A stretch of DNA of 8,326 nucleotides from Pseudomonadota bacterium. GTDB lineage: Bacteria; Pseudomonadota; Gammaproteobacteria; Xanthomonadales; Xanthomonadaceae. Of the stretch, positions 1 to 8,326 are shown piece by piece. The stretch covers positions 1 through 8,326 of the forward strand of contig JAEWLO010000527.1 of the NCBI GenBank assembly GCA_023457475.1. Reading direction: 5' to 3'. A program made the translations under genes and the position numbers. The notes below the pieces were generated by a model. The model did not search any database, was not told the origin of the DNA, and was given only the letters and a program-made list of their open reading frames with translations. Within the stretch, counting starts at the first letter, position 1. Each line of letters begins with the position of its first letter.

Positions 1-314
1 CTCCAGGACACCTTCGGTGCCTTCGACTGCTGGCTTTCCAGTTTCGCGACGCGGCCTTCGAGGGCCGGTGCAGGTGCCGCCGCGGGCGTCGCGGCAACTG
101 CGCTGCCGGGCGTACCGCCCTCCAGCGCATCCAGCCGCGTCTGCAGCTGCTGGATCTGCTGCGCCTGCTGCTGCACCAGCGCGGCCAGTTCGGCCTGGCT
201 CAGCGGAGCCGGCGGCGTGGTGGTGGTGGTCTGGGCACCGGCGTGGCCGCTGGCCAGCAGCAGGCCAAGGGCCACCGTCAGCGCTGCACGGGGCAGCACG
301 GTTTGCGTCTTCAT
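1..314 (-). CDS. Outer-membrane porin, N-terminal part (possibly OprO/OprP-like), cut by window edge
   Basis: Only the first 104 codons are present; the gene continues beyond base 1. The translation begins MKTQTVLPRA. It has a typical signal peptide: charged start, hydrophobic core at residues 9-21, and an AGA-Q cleavage site after about residue 27. A Thr/Pro-rich spacer follows, then a Gln-rich heptad-like stretch (about residues 38-66) that should form a coiled coil. After an Ala/Pro linker (72-85) comes a second short helix (86-97) and the start of a likely barrel strand (KVSW). Signal peptide plus short periplasmic coiled coil before a beta-barrel is known from trimeric porins, including phosphate-selective OprO/OprP-like proteins common in xanthomonads. 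The barrel itself is not visible, so the subfamily is a guess. The start is supported by GGAGAG five bases upstream. It lies 166 bp downstream of the ABC permease on the same strand and may serve the same solute. Confidence 0.65.
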   Translation of the reverse strand, partial: MKTQTVLPRAALTVALGLLLASGHAGAQTTTTTPPAPLSQAELAALVQQQAQQIQQLQTRLDALEGGTPGSAVAATPAAAPAPALEGRVAKLESQQSKAPKVSW

Positions 315-325
315 GGGTTCTCTCC

Positions 326-357
326 GGCCAGCCGGGCCCCTGGGCCTGCCGCTGGCC
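326..357 (-). promoter_or_regulatory. GC-rich hairpin abutting the porin ribosome binding site
   Basis: In the sense of the porin mRNA, GGCCAGC (351-357) and GCTGGCC (326-332) form a perfect 7-bp stem. A second GGCC/GGCC stem can nest in the loop. The outer stem ends at the base immediately before the GGAGAG ribosome binding site (320-325), 11 bases from the ATG. The pairing is seen directly; a role in controlling porin translation or mRNA stability is inferred. Confidence 0.4.
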
Positions 358-418
358 TGTTGCGATGATGCGGGGGGATGAAATGCGCAGCCGCGTGGGG
401 GAGGATGCGCCTGCGACG

Positions 419-471
419 CGGGCGGACGACGGGCCGCCCGTTCCGTGGCACCGGGCGAGCCGGCACCACGG
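419..471 (-). other. Two tandem GC-rich stem-loops between permease and porin genes
   Basis: Hairpin A (419-440) has a perfect 7-bp stem, CGGGCGG/CCGCCCG, with an 8-nt loop. Hairpin B (443-471) pairs CCGTGG with CCACGG and, after a two-base mismatch, CCGG with CCGG around a 5-nt loop. B ends ten bases past the permease stop codon. There is no T-tract on either side, so these are not classical intrinsic terminators. They could stabilise the upstream mRNA or weaken read-through into the porin gene. Hairpin B read on the minus strand (GTGGTGCCGG...) loosely resembles the REP-like stem-loops common in Stenotrophomonas genomes, but it is too degenerate to call one. Confidence 0.35.
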
Positions 472-480
472 ACGCGCAGA

Positions 481-1257
481 TCAGCTGGTGGCGCCCTGCT
501 GCTGGTTCGGACGCCAGGTGATGACGCGGTTCTCGACGATATCCAGCATCCAGTCGATCACCAGCACGAAGGCGGCCAGGATGATGATGCCGGCGAACAC
601 GCCCACCGCATTGAAGTTGCCTTCGGCCTGCGCGATCAGGTAGCCCAGGCCCGCCGAGGCACCCAGGTACTCACCGATGATGGCACCCACCACCGCGAAG
701 CCCACCGAGGTGCGCAGCGAGGACAGGATCCAACTGGCGGCCGCCGGGAAGTACACATGACGCAGCAGGTCGCTGCGGCCCGCGCCGAGGATGCGCGCAT
801 TGGCCAGCACCACCGGGTTCACTTCGCGCACGCCCTGCATGGCGTTGAAGAAGGTGGTGAAGAACACCAGCGTCACCGCCAGCGCAACCTTCGACCACAG
901 GCCCAGGCCCAGCCACAGCACGAAGATCGGAGCCAGCACCACACGCGGAATCGCGTTGAAGCCCTTGATGAAGGGATCCAGGATGCGCGCCGAGCGACGG
1001 CTCAGGCCCAGCCACACGCCACCGGCCACACCCAGCGCGGTGCCGATCAGGTAGCCCAGCGCGGTTTCGGTCAGGGTGATGTACACGTGCTGGTAGAACG
1101 AGGTGTCCGACAGCCAGGTCCATGCCTGCTTGGCGATGGCCATGGGGGCCGGGAAGAAGAACGGGTCGATCCAGCCCAGGGCGATACCGCCCTCCCAGCC
1201 GCCGAATACCGCGAGGACCAGCGCAATCTGGATGAATTTGTCAGTCCTGGCGTGCAT
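481..1257 (-). CDS. ABC transporter permease, NitT/TauT (SsuC/TauC-like) family
   Basis: A 258-residue inner-membrane protein forming the channel of an importer, probably as a homodimer. Hydrophobic segments lie at about residues 8-28, 63-85, 106-120, 123-140, 180-200 and 217-238, giving roughly six membrane spans, the usual number for this family. The cytoplasmic coupling loop (EAA loop) that contacts the ATPase is visible at about 150-172 (LANARILGAGRSDLLRHVYF). The N-terminal WIDPFFFPAP stretch is typical of SsuC/TauC-type permeases. I chose the ATG at 1255-1257, not the longer open frame upstream, because it has GGAG seven bases before it, gives the normal family length, and the upstream extension is shadow translation of the ATPase gene. 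The gene overlaps the ATPase by 17 bp, so translation is probably coupled. The substrate cannot be read from this protein. Confidence 0.9.
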   Translation of the reverse strand: MHARTDKFIQIALVLAVFGGWEGGIALGWIDPFFFPAPMAIAKQAWTWLSDTSFYQHVYITLTETALGYLIGTALGVAGGVWLGLSRRSARILDPFIKGFNAIPRVVLAPIFVLWLGLGLWSKVALAVTLVFFTTFFNAMQGVREVNPVVLANARILGAGRSDLLRHVYFPAAASWILSSLRTSVGFAVVGAIIGEYLGASAGLGYLIAQAEGNFNAVGVFAGIIILAAFVLVIDWMLDIVENRVITWRPNQQQGATS

Positions 1258-2074
1258 AGCTCTTCTCCACTTCGCCGCGCAGGCAGGCCCAGATGTCGCG
1301 GTACAGGTCGGTAAAACGCTCGTCGAGCTTGATCTCGGCGACGTTGCGGGGGCGTTCCAGGTCGACGTCGAAGCTGCGCACGACACGGCTGGAGGGGCCG
1401 GAAGACAGCACCACCACGCGGTCGCCCAGCGCGATGGCTTCTTCCAGGTCATGGGTGATCAGGATCACCGAGCGGCGATCTTCCTGCCACAGACGCAGCA
1501 GTTCGTTCTGCATCAGGTGGCGGGTGTGGATGTCCAGCGCCGAGAACGGCTCGTCCATCAGGATCACCTTCGGCTCCACGATCAGCGCCTGCGCCATCTG
1601 CACGCGCTTGCGCTGGCCACCGGAAAGCTGGTGCGGGTAGCGGTGCTCGAAGCCGGTCAGACCCACCTTGGCCAGCCAGGTGGTGACCTTCTGCTTGCGC
1701 TCGGCTTCGCTCACGCCGCGGAACTTCAGTCCCAGTTCGACGTTCTGGTACGCGGTCTTCCAGGGCAGCAGCGCATCCTGCTGGAACAGATAGCCCACCG
1801 ATTCCTGCACCCCGTTGACCACGCGGCCGTCGATGGTGACGTCACCGGCGCTGGGCTTGAGCAGGCCAGCCACGGAATTGAGGATGGTGCTCTTGCCGCA
1901 GCCGGTGGGGCCGACAATGGCGAGGACCTCGCCATTGCCCACCGGGATGTCGACGTCACGAACGGCGGTGAAGTCGCCGAAGGACATGGTGACCTGGTTG
2001 ATTGCAACCATGGTCTGTGCAGGCTCCAGCTGCGGTGCGCCGTTGAGTTTGCGCACGGTGGCATTGAGGGCCAT
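1241..2074 (-). CDS. ABC transporter ATP-binding protein, NitT/TauT (SsuB/TauB-like) family
   Basis: A 277-residue ATPase that powers import and sits on the cytoplasmic face of the permease. All nucleotide-binding motifs are intact: Walker A GPTGCGKST (55-63), Q-loop FQQD (97-100) followed by ALLPWKT, signature LSGGQ (150-154), Walker B VILMDEP (170-176) and the switch histidine in ITHD (H208). The ALLPW motif after the Q-loop and the short C-terminus are typical of SsuB/TauB/NrtD ATPases; there is no fused regulatory domain. The start at 2074 is supported by a strong GGAGG six bases upstream; an internal Met at residue 22 is a less likely start. The gene begins 13 bp after the binding-protein stop and overlaps the permease by 17 bp, so the three ABC genes form a compact operon. 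Confidence 0.93.
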   Translation of the reverse strand: MALNATVRKLNGAPQLEPAQTMVAINQVTMSFGDFTAVRDVDIPVGNGEVLAIVGPTGCGKSTILNSVAGLLKPSAGDVTIDGRVVNGVQESVGYLFQQDALLPWKTAYQNVELGLKFRGVSEAERKQKVTTWLAKVGLTGFEHRYPHQLSGGQRKRVQMAQALIVEPKVILMDEPFSALDIHTRHLMQNELLRLWQEDRRSVILITHDLEEAIALGDRVVVLSSGPSSRVVRSFDVDLERPRNVAEIKLDERFTDLYRDIWACLRGEVEKSYARQD

Positions 2075-2087
2075 GGGTTACCTCCGC

Positions 2088-3140
2088 TTACGGTTGGGCT
2101 GCCGGGGCCGAGGCGCTGGCGCGCTCGACGAAGGCATTGGTGTAGGTCTTGGACAGATCGATGTCGTGGTTGGCGACGTCCTTGTTGAACTCGCGCAGCA
2201 CCTTCAGCGGCGTTTCCAGATCGGCCGGGGTGAAGTGGCCGTCGGTGGTGAAGATGGCGCGCGCGTTCTCCACGGCGCGGGCATAGGTGGCACGGTCGCC
2301 GGAGACGTAGCTGTCCGGCAGGGCCTTCACGATGTCTTCGGCACTGTTCTCGGCAATGAACTTCAGCGCCTTCTGTTCGGCACGGGCGATCTTCTCGGCC
2401 GCTTCCGGACGCTGATCCAGGAAGCTCTGGTTGGCGTACATCACCGAGGTGGGGTACAGGCCGCCGTAGACCTGGCGCGCGCCTTCGTCGCTGCGGGCGT
2501 CGATGATGATCTTGCCGACCTTGCGTTCGGTGATCAGCGTCGCCGCCGGATCGTAGTTCACCAGCAGGTCGATCTTGCCCTGCTCCAGCGCCGCAACTGC
2601 GGCCGCACCCGAGCCGACGCCGATCAGCGAGATGCTGTCCACCGGGATGTCATGCTGTGCCAGGAAGTGGCGCACGAAGAAGTCGGACGAGGAGCCCGGT
2701 GCGGTGATACCGACCTTCTGGCCCTTGATCGTTTCGGGCTTTGCCGGGTCGAACGTCGCGTCATCGCGACCGGCCATCACCAGCCCGGAGTTCCGCGAGA
2801 GCAGCACGAAGGCAACAACGTCCTTCTGCTTGGCCTGCATCTGGATGGTGTGGTCGTAGAAGCCGACCGCCACGTCCGTGGAGTTCGCTACGAGCGCCTG
2901 CAGCACCTTGGAACCGCCCTGGGCGAAGTTCTCGGTCTTCACCTCCAGGCCCACTTCCTTGAAGTAGCCATTGGCATCGGCGATGAAGAACGGAAGGTTA
3001 TTGAGGTTGTACGACCCCACGCTGATGCGGACCGGGGCGTTGTCGCCGCCGCCAGCGTTCGCGTCGTTGCCTGCCTTGTTGCAGCCGGCAACAGCCAGGC
3101 TGGCCGCGACCAGCGCGGTCATCAGAATTCGCTTGTACAT
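2088..3140 (-). CDS. Lipoprotein substrate-binding protein of a NitT/TauT ABC importer (NMT1/THI5-like fold)
   Basis: A 350-residue solute receptor for the adjacent ATPase and permease. The N-terminus is a lipoprotein signal: MYKR, a hydrophobic stretch, and a lipobox VAGC with Cys20 as the predicted lipidated residue, followed by a flexible Gly/Asn-rich linker (21-34). The mature domain begins around VRISVGSYNLNNLPFF (37-52), with a FFIADANGYFKEVGLEV stretch typical of NMT1/THI5-like and SsuA/TauA receptors. Later segments such as KGQKVGITAPGSSSDFF and LEQGKIDLLVNYDPAA fit the same fold. The start has GGAGG five bases upstream. The residue after the cysteine is Asn, not the inner-membrane retention signal Asp of E. 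coli, so the anchoring membrane is uncertain. Receptors in this family bind sulfonates, nitrate, pyrimidine precursors, aromatic acids and more; sequence alone does not give the ligand. The neighbouring isomerase points to an organic acid, by inference only. Confidence 0.88.
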   Translation of the reverse strand: MYKRILMTALVAASLAVAGCNKAGNDANAGGGDNAPVRISVGSYNLNNLPFFIADANGYFKEVGLEVKTENFAQGGSKVLQALVANSTDVAVGFYDHTIQMQAKQKDVVAFVLLSRNSGLVMAGRDDATFDPAKPETIKGQKVGITAPGSSSDFFVRHFLAQHDIPVDSISLIGVGSGAAAVAALEQGKIDLLVNYDPAATLITERKVGKIIIDARSDEGARQVYGGLYPTSVMYANQSFLDQRPEAAEKIARAEQKALKFIAENSAEDIVKALPDSYVSGDRATYARAVENARAIFTTDGHFTPADLETPLKVLREFNKDVANHDIDLSKTYTNAFVERASASAPAAQP

Positions 3141-3176
3141 CTATCCCTCCCAGGATGTGCTGCTGTCTGTATCGGT

Positions 3177-3220
3177 GTTTCGGTGAAACCGGGAAGCCGC
3201 CAACTGCACGCCCTCCCGGT
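3177..3220 (-). other. Adjacent stem-loops between isomerase and binding-protein genes
   Basis: The 91-bp gap after the isomerase stop holds two overlapping potential hairpins in the mRNA sense. ACCGGGA (3214-3220) pairs with TCCCGGT (3188-3194) across a 19-nt loop, and GTTTC (3185-3189) pairs with GAAAC (3177-3181) across 3 nt. They share bases 3188-3189. No T-tract follows. A partial attenuator or processing site that sets different levels for the isomerase and the transporter is possible but unproven. I see no convincing separate promoter in the gap. Confidence 0.3.
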
Positions 3221-3231
3221 CAAGGATCAGG

Positions 3232-4338
3232 TCATGCCGCTGAAGTCCATTGCGCTGCTTCGGTGGCGAAAGGCGTGGTGGCGAATACCCGGCCTTCAAA
3301 CAGGCGGCGGGCGGTGCGCACCACGCTGGCCACGACCGGCGCGTCTTCCGAGCTGCGACTCAAGCCCACGTCCAGGGCACCGCTCGGATGTTCGAGAGTA
3401 ATCAAAGTGGGCACTGCGTCACACCCGACCAATGTGTTAGCCAGGGTGCCCGGGGTGGCCGCTGCCGTGGCGATACCCACACCACCGGTAATCGCCAGCG
3501 CCGTATGGCATTGATGTGGCATGAAATAACGCACCTGCAGCGTGCCGCCATGCTGCGGTGCGGAAAGCAGAACCGGTTTAGGAATCACTTTGCTGCCCGC
3601 ATCGGCGATGCCCATGCGCTCGCCCGCCTGGATGCGAATGGCTTCCATCCGCGTCATCAGCTCGCGATTTGCATTGAGTTCGGCGGGTGTTTCACCGCCC
3701 TGCACGCCCAGGTCGCTGGCGCGGATGAGCACCATCGGCATGGCGCAGTCGATCAGGCTCACGTCGGCACCGTCGATCTGTTCCATCGCGTGGCCGCTGG
3801 GGAGCAGCTTGCCGGTGCGTGCGCCCGCCGCATCGAGAAACGACAGCTGCACCGGTGCCGCGCTGCCGGGTGCGCCGGCAATATGGGTGTCGCCGCGGTA
3901 CACCACCTGGCCGCCCGGCGTTTCCACCGTGGCCACGATCACCTTGCCGGTGTTGACGTTGTGGATGCGCACTTCGGTGCGCGGATGATGGCCCTGCACC
4001 AGGCCCCGTTCGATGGCGTACGGGCCTACGGCGGCCAACATATTGCCGCAGTTCGGCGAGGTATCGACCAGACGCTGCTCCACCTTCACCTGTGCGAACA
4101 GGTAATCCACGTCCGCATCGGGGCGGCTTGCCCGGTCAATGATGGCGACCTTGCTGGTCAGCGCGTTGCCGCCACCGATGCCGTCGATCTGCAGGGGATG
4201 GCCGGAGCCCATCACTTCCACCAGCAGGCGGTCGCGGGCGGCGATGTCACGGGGCAGGTCCGAGGCCAGGAAGAACGGGCCCTTGGAGGTGCCGCCGCGC
4301 ATGAGCACGCAGGGAATGCTGGGAAGATCGTTGGACAT
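3232..4338 (-). CDS. galD: PrpF-superfamily isomerase, GalD-like 4-oxalomesaconate tautomerase
   Basis: A 368-residue cytoplasmic enzyme. The family moves a double bond or proton in unsaturated di- and tricarboxylic acids: GalD tautomerises 4-oxalomesaconate in gallate/protocatechuate 4,5-cleavage, and PrpF isomerises 2-methylaconitate in the methylcitrate cycle. Visible signatures are LMRGGTSKG (12-20), DGIGGGNALTSKVAI (52-66) with Lys63, and NCGNM (96-100) with Cys97. By my recall these match the catalytic-site Lys73 and Cys107 of Shewanella PrpF, with the same 34-residue spacing. Length and the IPCVLMRGGTSKG start are closer to GalD (about 360 residues) than to PrpF (about 390). The frame stays open upstream to 4536, but I start at 4338: this matches family N-termini, and the longer form would cross the control region and enter lysR. 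No Shine-Dalgarno is visible (TACCACACGT precedes ATG). No other gal or prp genes are in the window, so the natural substrate is open. Confidence 0.82.
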   Translation of the reverse strand: MSNDLPSIPCVLMRGGTSKGPFFLASDLPRDIAARDRLLVEVMGSGHPLQIDGIGGGNALTSKVAIIDRASRPDADVDYLFAQVKVEQRLVDTSPNCGNMLAAVGPYAIERGLVQGHHPRTEVRIHNVNTGKVIVATVETPGGQVVYRGDTHIAGAPGSAAPVQLSFLDAAGARTGKLLPSGHAMEQIDGADVSLIDCAMPMVLIRASDLGVQGGETPAELNANRELMTRMEAIRIQAGERMGIADAGSKVIPKPVLLSAPQHGGTLQVRYFMPHQCHTALAITGGVGIATAAATPGTLANTLVGCDAVPTLITLEHPSGALDVGLSRSSEDAPVVASVVRTARRLFEGRVFATTPFATEAAQWTSAA

Positions 4339-4356
4339 ACGTGTGGTAGATTGATG

Positions 4357-4385
4357 CTTATAGCGGATGAATATCACCCTGTGAT
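4357..4385 (-). promoter_or_regulatory. Candidate sigma70-type promoter for the isomerase-transporter operon
   Basis: On the minus strand ATCACA (4380-4385; four of six matches to TTGACA) and TATAAG (4357-4362; five of six matches to TATAAT) are separated by 17 bases. Transcription from here would start about 10 bases before the isomerase ATG, leaving almost no leader. That fits the absence of a Shine-Dalgarno sequence. The elements are read by eye and no start site is proven. Confidence 0.45.
4373..4385. promoter_or_regulatory. Palindromic candidate operator, ATCAC-N3-GTGAT
   Basis: A perfect 5-bp inverted repeat with a 3-base centre lies in the divergent region between the isomerase and the LysR gene. 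It overlaps the -35 element of the candidate isomerase promoter. LysR-type regulators commonly bind interrupted palindromes between themselves and a divergent target, so this is the best candidate site for the adjacent regulator. TGTGA recurs on the plus strand at 4380, 4413 and 4459. Confidence 0.42.
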
Positions 4386-4446
4386 TCGATACTGGCATGA
4401 CGCGGATTGATCTGTGAATTGCTACTTTTTGGATGATTGATACGAT

Positions 4447-5349
4447 ATGAGCATCAATTGTGAAATCCTTGATCTGCGCGCTTTCCTGCTGGTCGCGGAA
4501 ACCCGCAGCTTTCATCGCGCTGCAGAAGCGCTCCATGTGTCGCAGCCTGCGCTCAGCCGGCGTATCCAGAAACTGGAACAGGCGGTTGGCTCACCGCTGC
4601 TGGAACGCACTACACGCAGCGTGACCACAACGGCCGTGGGCGAGAACCTGCTGCCGCTGGTACGGCGCATGCTGGAAGAGTTCGACGGCTCGTTGTTCTC
4701 GCTGCGCGGCCACGACGACACCCGCGGTGCCACTGTCACCATCGCCTGCCTGCCCACGGCGGCGTTCTACTTCCTGCCCAGCGTGATGGCGCGCTTCCAC
4801 GAAGCGCACCCGAACGTGCGCTTCCGCATTCTCGACATTCCCGCCACGGAGGGTCTGCAGGCAGTGGAACGCGGCGAAGTGGAATTCGGCATCAACTTCA
4901 TGGGCGCGAATGATCCCAATCTGGACTTCGACGTGCTCGCCGAAGACCCGTTCGTCCTCGCCTGCCGCCGCGACCATCCGCTGGCCCGCAAACGCAAGGT
5001 GGAATGGTCCGACCTGGCCAAGCACCAGCTCATCACCGTGCATCGCACCAGCGGCAACCGCACCCTGCTGGATGGCGCGCTGGCGCGTGAGAATCTGAAG
5101 CTGAGCTGGCATTACGAAGTAACCCACCTGTCCACGTCGCTGGGCATGGTGGAGGCCGGTATCGGCGTCTCGGTGTTGCCGAAAATGGCCACCCCTGACG
5201 GCGACCATCCCATCCTGGTGACCCGCCCGATTGGCAACCCCGTCGTCTCGCGCACCATCGGCATCGTGCGCCGCCGGGGTGCCCTGCTCTCGCCCAGCGC
5301 CGAGCGCTTCCTGCAGATGCTGATGAGCCAGTGGCGCGGCAAGCCGTGA
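4447..5349 (+). CDS. LysR-type transcriptional regulator, divergent from the isomerase operon
   Basis: A 300-residue DNA-binding regulator of normal family length. The N-terminal winged helix-turn-helix spans about residues 9-68, with the hallmark AETRSFHRAAEALHVSQPAL (17-36) and RRIQKLE after it. The C-terminal effector-binding domain runs from about 91 to 296. It includes GATVTIACLPTAAF at the first strand and the EAGIGVSVLPK segment that is highly conserved in LysR proteins. It is transcribed away from the isomerase gene across 108 bp, the classic arrangement in which a LysR protein controls its neighbour and itself in response to a pathway metabolite. That makes it the probable regulator of the isomerase-transporter operon; whether it also affects acnA downstream is unknown. 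The start fits family alignments, but the nearest SD-like bases (GGAT, 4431-4434) are 12 bases from the ATG, so initiation is probably weak. The effector is not predictable from sequence. Confidence 0.92.
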   Translation: MSINCEILDLRAFLLVAETRSFHRAAEALHVSQPALSRRIQKLEQAVGSPLLERTTRSVTTTAVGENLLPLVRRMLEEFDGSLFSLRGHDDTRGATVTIACLPTAAFYFLPSVMARFHEAHPNVRFRILDIPATEGLQAVERGEVEFGINFMGANDPNLDFDVLAEDPFVLACRRDHPLARKRKVEWSDLAKHQLITVHRTSGNRTLLDGALARENLKLSWHYEVTHLSTSLGMVEAGIGVSVLPKMATPDGDHPILVTRPIGNPVVSRTIGIVRRRGALLSPSAERFLQMLMSQWRGKP

Positions 5350-5376
5350 CACGAAAACTACATACGAATGTATAAC
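5346..5376 (+). promoter_or_regulatory. Possible acnA promoter with overlapping inverted repeat
   Basis: GTGACA (5346-5351, overlapping the lysR stop) and TATAAC (5371-5376) resemble -35 and -10 boxes, but the spacing of 19 bases is long. The perfect inverted repeat TACAT-N4-ATGTA (5359-5372) sits between them and runs into the -10 box, a position suited to a repressor. The remaining gap up to the acnA start (5377-5516) is GC-rich, with no clear terminator after lysR, so read-through from lysR is also possible. Confidence 0.35.
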
Positions 5377-5516
5377 CTTGCGTTCTGGGCCTGCGGCGCT
5401 TCAGCCCGCCCGGCATCGGCCATACTGGGCCATGCCCGGCCGGATGCGTCCGTCGGCCACCGCAAGCAGGTCCGCCCGCGGGCCATTGCAAGCCATCCGC
5501 AAGAGGAGTTTTCCGC

Positions 5517-8273
<2,757 letters not shown>

Positions 8274-8284
8274 CCGGTCGCGGC

Positions 8285-8299
8285 GGCCGGTGGCCGGCC
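8285..8299 (+). terminator. GC-rich hairpin downstream of acnA, possible terminator element
   Basis: GGCCGG (8285-8290), TGG and CCGGCC (8294-8299) form a perfect 6-bp stem starting 12 bases after the acnA stop codon. A second GGCCGGCC follows at 8315-8322 and could pair alternatively with the first. No T-tract is visible before the window ends, so termination here is uncertain; an RNA-stabilising or REP-like role is also possible. Confidence 0.35.
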
Positions 8300-8326
8300 C
8301 AGGCGGTTGCGTCGGCCGGCCAACGG

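Larger units (their letters stand above)
4349..4441 (+). repeat. Three GATTGAT direct repeats in the divergent control region
   Basis: Identical heptamers GATTGAT occur at 4349-4355, 4405-4411 and 4435-4441. Start-to-start spacings are 56 and 30 bases, the latter close to three helical turns. The region is about 42% G+C by hand count, far below the flanking genes, so AT-rich repeats are somewhat expected. They may be extra contacts for the LysR protein or another regulator. Confidence 0.35.

Noticed and set aside
17..643. Plus-strand open frame at the left edge
   Set aside because: It runs opposite the porin signal peptide and the permease C-terminus, is Pro/Ala/Arg-rich, and shows no domain.
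1258..1452. Longer permease starting at 1452
   Set aside because: The extra 65 residues are read inside the conserved ATPase gene and lack family character; the ATG at 1257 has a good ribosome binding site.
481..3140. Assigning the importer as a sulfonate or taurine transporter (ssuABC/tauABC)
   Set aside because: Family resemblance is to the whole NitT/TauT class; no sulfonate monooxygenase or reductase gene is nearby, so the gene symbols would claim too much.
1815..3401. A 528-codon plus-strand open frame across the ATPase and binding-protein genes
   Set aside because: It spans two well-supported minus-strand genes and their junction and shows no domain; it is a composition artefact.
4339..4536. 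N-terminal extension of the isomerase to a start at 4536
   Set aside because: It would cover the whole divergent spacer and the first 90 bases of lysR, and family members start just before the RGGTSKG motif, as the 4338 start does.
5474..5483. GCCCGCGGGC palindrome upstream of acnA
   Set aside because: A 10-bp GC palindrome with no loop is expected by chance in such GC-rich DNA, and it has no position-specific relation to a promoter.

Overview
The window looks like chromosomal DNA from a high-G+C gammaproteobacterium of the Xanthomonadaceae, most likely Stenotrophomonas or a close relative. That assignment rests on codon use, the style of the proteins and GC-rich hairpins between genes; it is an inference, not a database result. 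There are six genes, one of them cut by the window edge. No RNA genes, insertion sequences or CRISPR arrays are visible.

Left block (1-4338, all minus strand). Read in the direction of transcription, it starts with a PrpF-superfamily isomerase most like GalD (4-oxalomesaconate tautomerase). Next come a lipoprotein substrate-binding protein, an ABC ATPase and an ABC permease of the nitrate/sulfonate/taurine (NitT/TauT) class, then the first 104 codons of an outer-membrane porin. The three ABC genes are tightly packed: 13 bp separate the binding protein from the ATPase, and the ATPase and permease overlap by 17 bp. The isomerase lies 91 bp upstream of the binding protein, and the porin starts 166 bp beyond the permease. 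The arrangement suggests one uptake-and-conversion unit: porin (outer membrane), lipoprotein receptor, inner-membrane importer, cytoplasmic isomerase.

Centre (4339-4446). A 108-bp divergent control region of about 42% G+C separates the isomerase from a LysR-type regulator on the plus strand. It holds a candidate promoter for the isomerase, a perfect ATCAC-N3-GTGAT palindrome overlapping its -35 element, and three GATTGAT direct repeats. Neither divergent gene has a good Shine-Dalgarno sequence, unlike every other complete gene here.

Right block (4447-8273, plus strand). The LysR gene is followed after 167 bp by a complete 918-residue aconitase of the AcnA type, with all three [4Fe-4S] cysteines. 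The gap contains an inverted repeat overlapping a possible -10 box.

Most interesting reading: a PrpF-family isomerase, an orphan NitT/TauT importer and a LysR regulator sit beside acnA. PrpF-family enzymes act on or bind aconitate-like acids, so the cluster could import and isomerise an unsaturated tricarboxylate, such as trans-aconitate or a gallate/protocatechuate-pathway intermediate, and pass it to the TCA cycle. This is a hypothesis; the sequence does not identify the substrate.
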